Program-made: the position numbers and the translations under genes
The notes under the pieces: generated by a model
What the model was told of the DNA's origin: nothing
What the model saw: the letters and a program-made list of their open reading frames with translations, nothing else
Database searches by the model: none
Assembly: GCA_017560705.1 (NCBI GenBank)
Contig: JAFZEK010000261.1
Span: forward strand, 1-6,000
Length of the DNA stretch: 6,000 nt
Reading direction: 5' to 3'
Source of the DNA: Bacteroidales bacterium
Lineage (GTDB): Bacteria > Bacteroidota > Bacteroidia > Bacteroidales > P3
Part shown: piece after piece, positions 5,380-6,000 of the stretch
How positions within the stretch are numbered: the stretch's first letter is position 1
Layout of the letters: each line of letters starts with the position of its first letter

Positions 5380-5886
5380 ATGAAAGAATCCGTTAAGAAA
5401 ATTGAGAATCAAAGCACTGTAGCACTAATTATATCGGCTACTGCCTTTGTATTGGCATTTGTTGTACAATGTCTATATTTGTTTACCGACATTATAGCAG
5501 CACCAGACTTGGGAGATTGGGCTATGTATGTGGCTTTATGTTTGCCCGCTGTGGCTGCACTGTTATACATGGTGGCAGTTCCTTATTCCAAACGCCAGTA
5601 TAAACAAATGGTAGCCATGGAGTCGCTAAAAGCAAAAGTCGAAGCCTACATATCATTCCAAGTACGTCTCAAAACCATTGTGATAGCATTATCGGTAGTA
5701 TTGGCAATAGTGGGTGTATTGGTGAAGATGGAGCTGATGATGCTTGCATGTATGGCATTGCTTGTGGAGATGTTGGTGTACAGATGTATGTTGGCCAATC
5801 CATATACCGTCAAGCAGAGGTTGCAGCTCACTGCCGATGAAATGAACGAACTATACGGCGAAGGCTGGGAAGAACGTATAAAATAA
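5380..5886 (+). CDS. Unrecognised four-helix membrane protein encoded upstream of mnmE
   Basis: I do not recognise a named family. The 168-residue product has four predicted membrane helices, at about residues 13-37, 46-68, 98-116 and 117-137, arranged as two hairpins. A basic, hydrophilic linker (SKRQYKQMVAMESLKAKVEAY, 70-90) separates them. The charged tail (about 140-168, rich in Glu and ending EGWEERIK) is probably cytoplasmic, as both termini are polar and the helix number is even. No catalytic motif or metal-binding pattern is visible and there is no cleavable signal peptide. The start ATG at 5380 follows a -7 element by 26 nt. The mnmE start lies 24 nt after its stop with no terminator between, so cotranscription with mnmE is likely. 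The coding pattern is smooth and matches its neighbours, so I regard it as a real gene of unknown function. Confidence 0.8.
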   Translation: MKESVKKIENQSTVALIISATAFVLAFVVQCLYLFTDIIAAPDLGDWAMYVALCLPAVAALLYMVAVPYSKRQYKQMVAMESLKAKVEAYISFQVRLKTIVIALSVVLAIVGVLVKMELMMLACMALLVEMLVYRCMLANPYTVKQRLQLTADEMNELYGEGWEERIK

Positions 5887-5910
5887 TTAATTGACTATAT
5901 ATTGCAAACT

Positions 5911-6000
5911 ATGAATACAACAAAGAAAACAGATACTATATGTGCTATTTCTACACCTCAAGGTGTGGGAGGAATTGCCGTTGTGCGTATTTCGGGAGCC
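5911..6000 (+). CDS. mnmE: tRNA uridine-5-carboxymethylaminomethyl(34) synthesis GTPase MnmE, N-terminal fragment
   Basis: Only the first 30 codons are in the window, reading MNTTKKTDTICAISTP followed by QGVGGIAVVRISGA. This is the highly conserved N-terminus of MnmE (TrmE), whose pattern DTI-A-ATP-G-GGI-V-RISG forms part of the formyl-tetrahydrofolate-binding domain. The protein is a GTPase that works with MnmG to add the carboxymethylaminomethyl group to U34 of certain tRNAs in the cytoplasm. The G domain and the C-terminal Cys motif lie beyond the window. There is no Shine-Dalgarno sequence before the ATG, as is usual in this phylum. Confidence 0.95.
   Translation, partial: MNTTKKTDTICAISTPQGVGGIAVVRISGA

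Overview
The window looks like a chromosomal stretch from an AT-rich Bacteroidota, most likely a member of the Bacteroidales. The evidence is threefold. Promoter -7 elements of the TAnnTTTG type sit in front of three of the genes, one of them with a TTTG box exactly 19 nt upstream. Start codons lie in A/T-rich leaders without Shine-Dalgarno sequences. The encoded families (a TPR/PD40 envelope protein, QueD, MntP, MnmE) all fit. No genus can be named from the sequence alone.

Layout. Positions 1-547 (minus) hold the N-terminal 182 residues of a secreted TPR protein that enters a PD40-like propeller at the window edge. Positions 704-2235 (minus) hold a probable two-gene unit: queD (queuosine precursor synthesis), then an AI-2E-family membrane permease 11 nt downstream. 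Positions 2236-2686 are a divergent intergenic region with a textbook Bacteroidota promoter for a YitT/DUF2179 membrane protein at 2687-3685 (plus). Positions 3686-4528 are an 843-bp non-coding gap between convergent genes, closed by an intrinsic terminator on each side. Between the terminators sits a tandem array of about seven degenerate 22-bp units. Positions 4529-5098 (minus) encode the manganese exporter MntP. A divergent promoter region follows, then an unrecognised four-helix membrane protein at 5380-5886 and the first 30 codons of mnmE at 5911 (both plus, probably cotranscribed).

How the genes relate. Most are housekeeping or envelope genes with no obvious shared pathway. QueD and MnmE both serve modification of the tRNA wobble base (position 34), but they lie in separate transcription units. 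Four of the seven genes encode integral membrane proteins.

I do not see a new defence, mobile or biosynthetic system. The parts most worth a second look are non-coding: the 22-bp minisatellite (4183-4329), the very long hairpin terminator of mntP (4414-4505), and inverted repeats sharing a CAAAGAG half-site around the mntP/5380 promoters.
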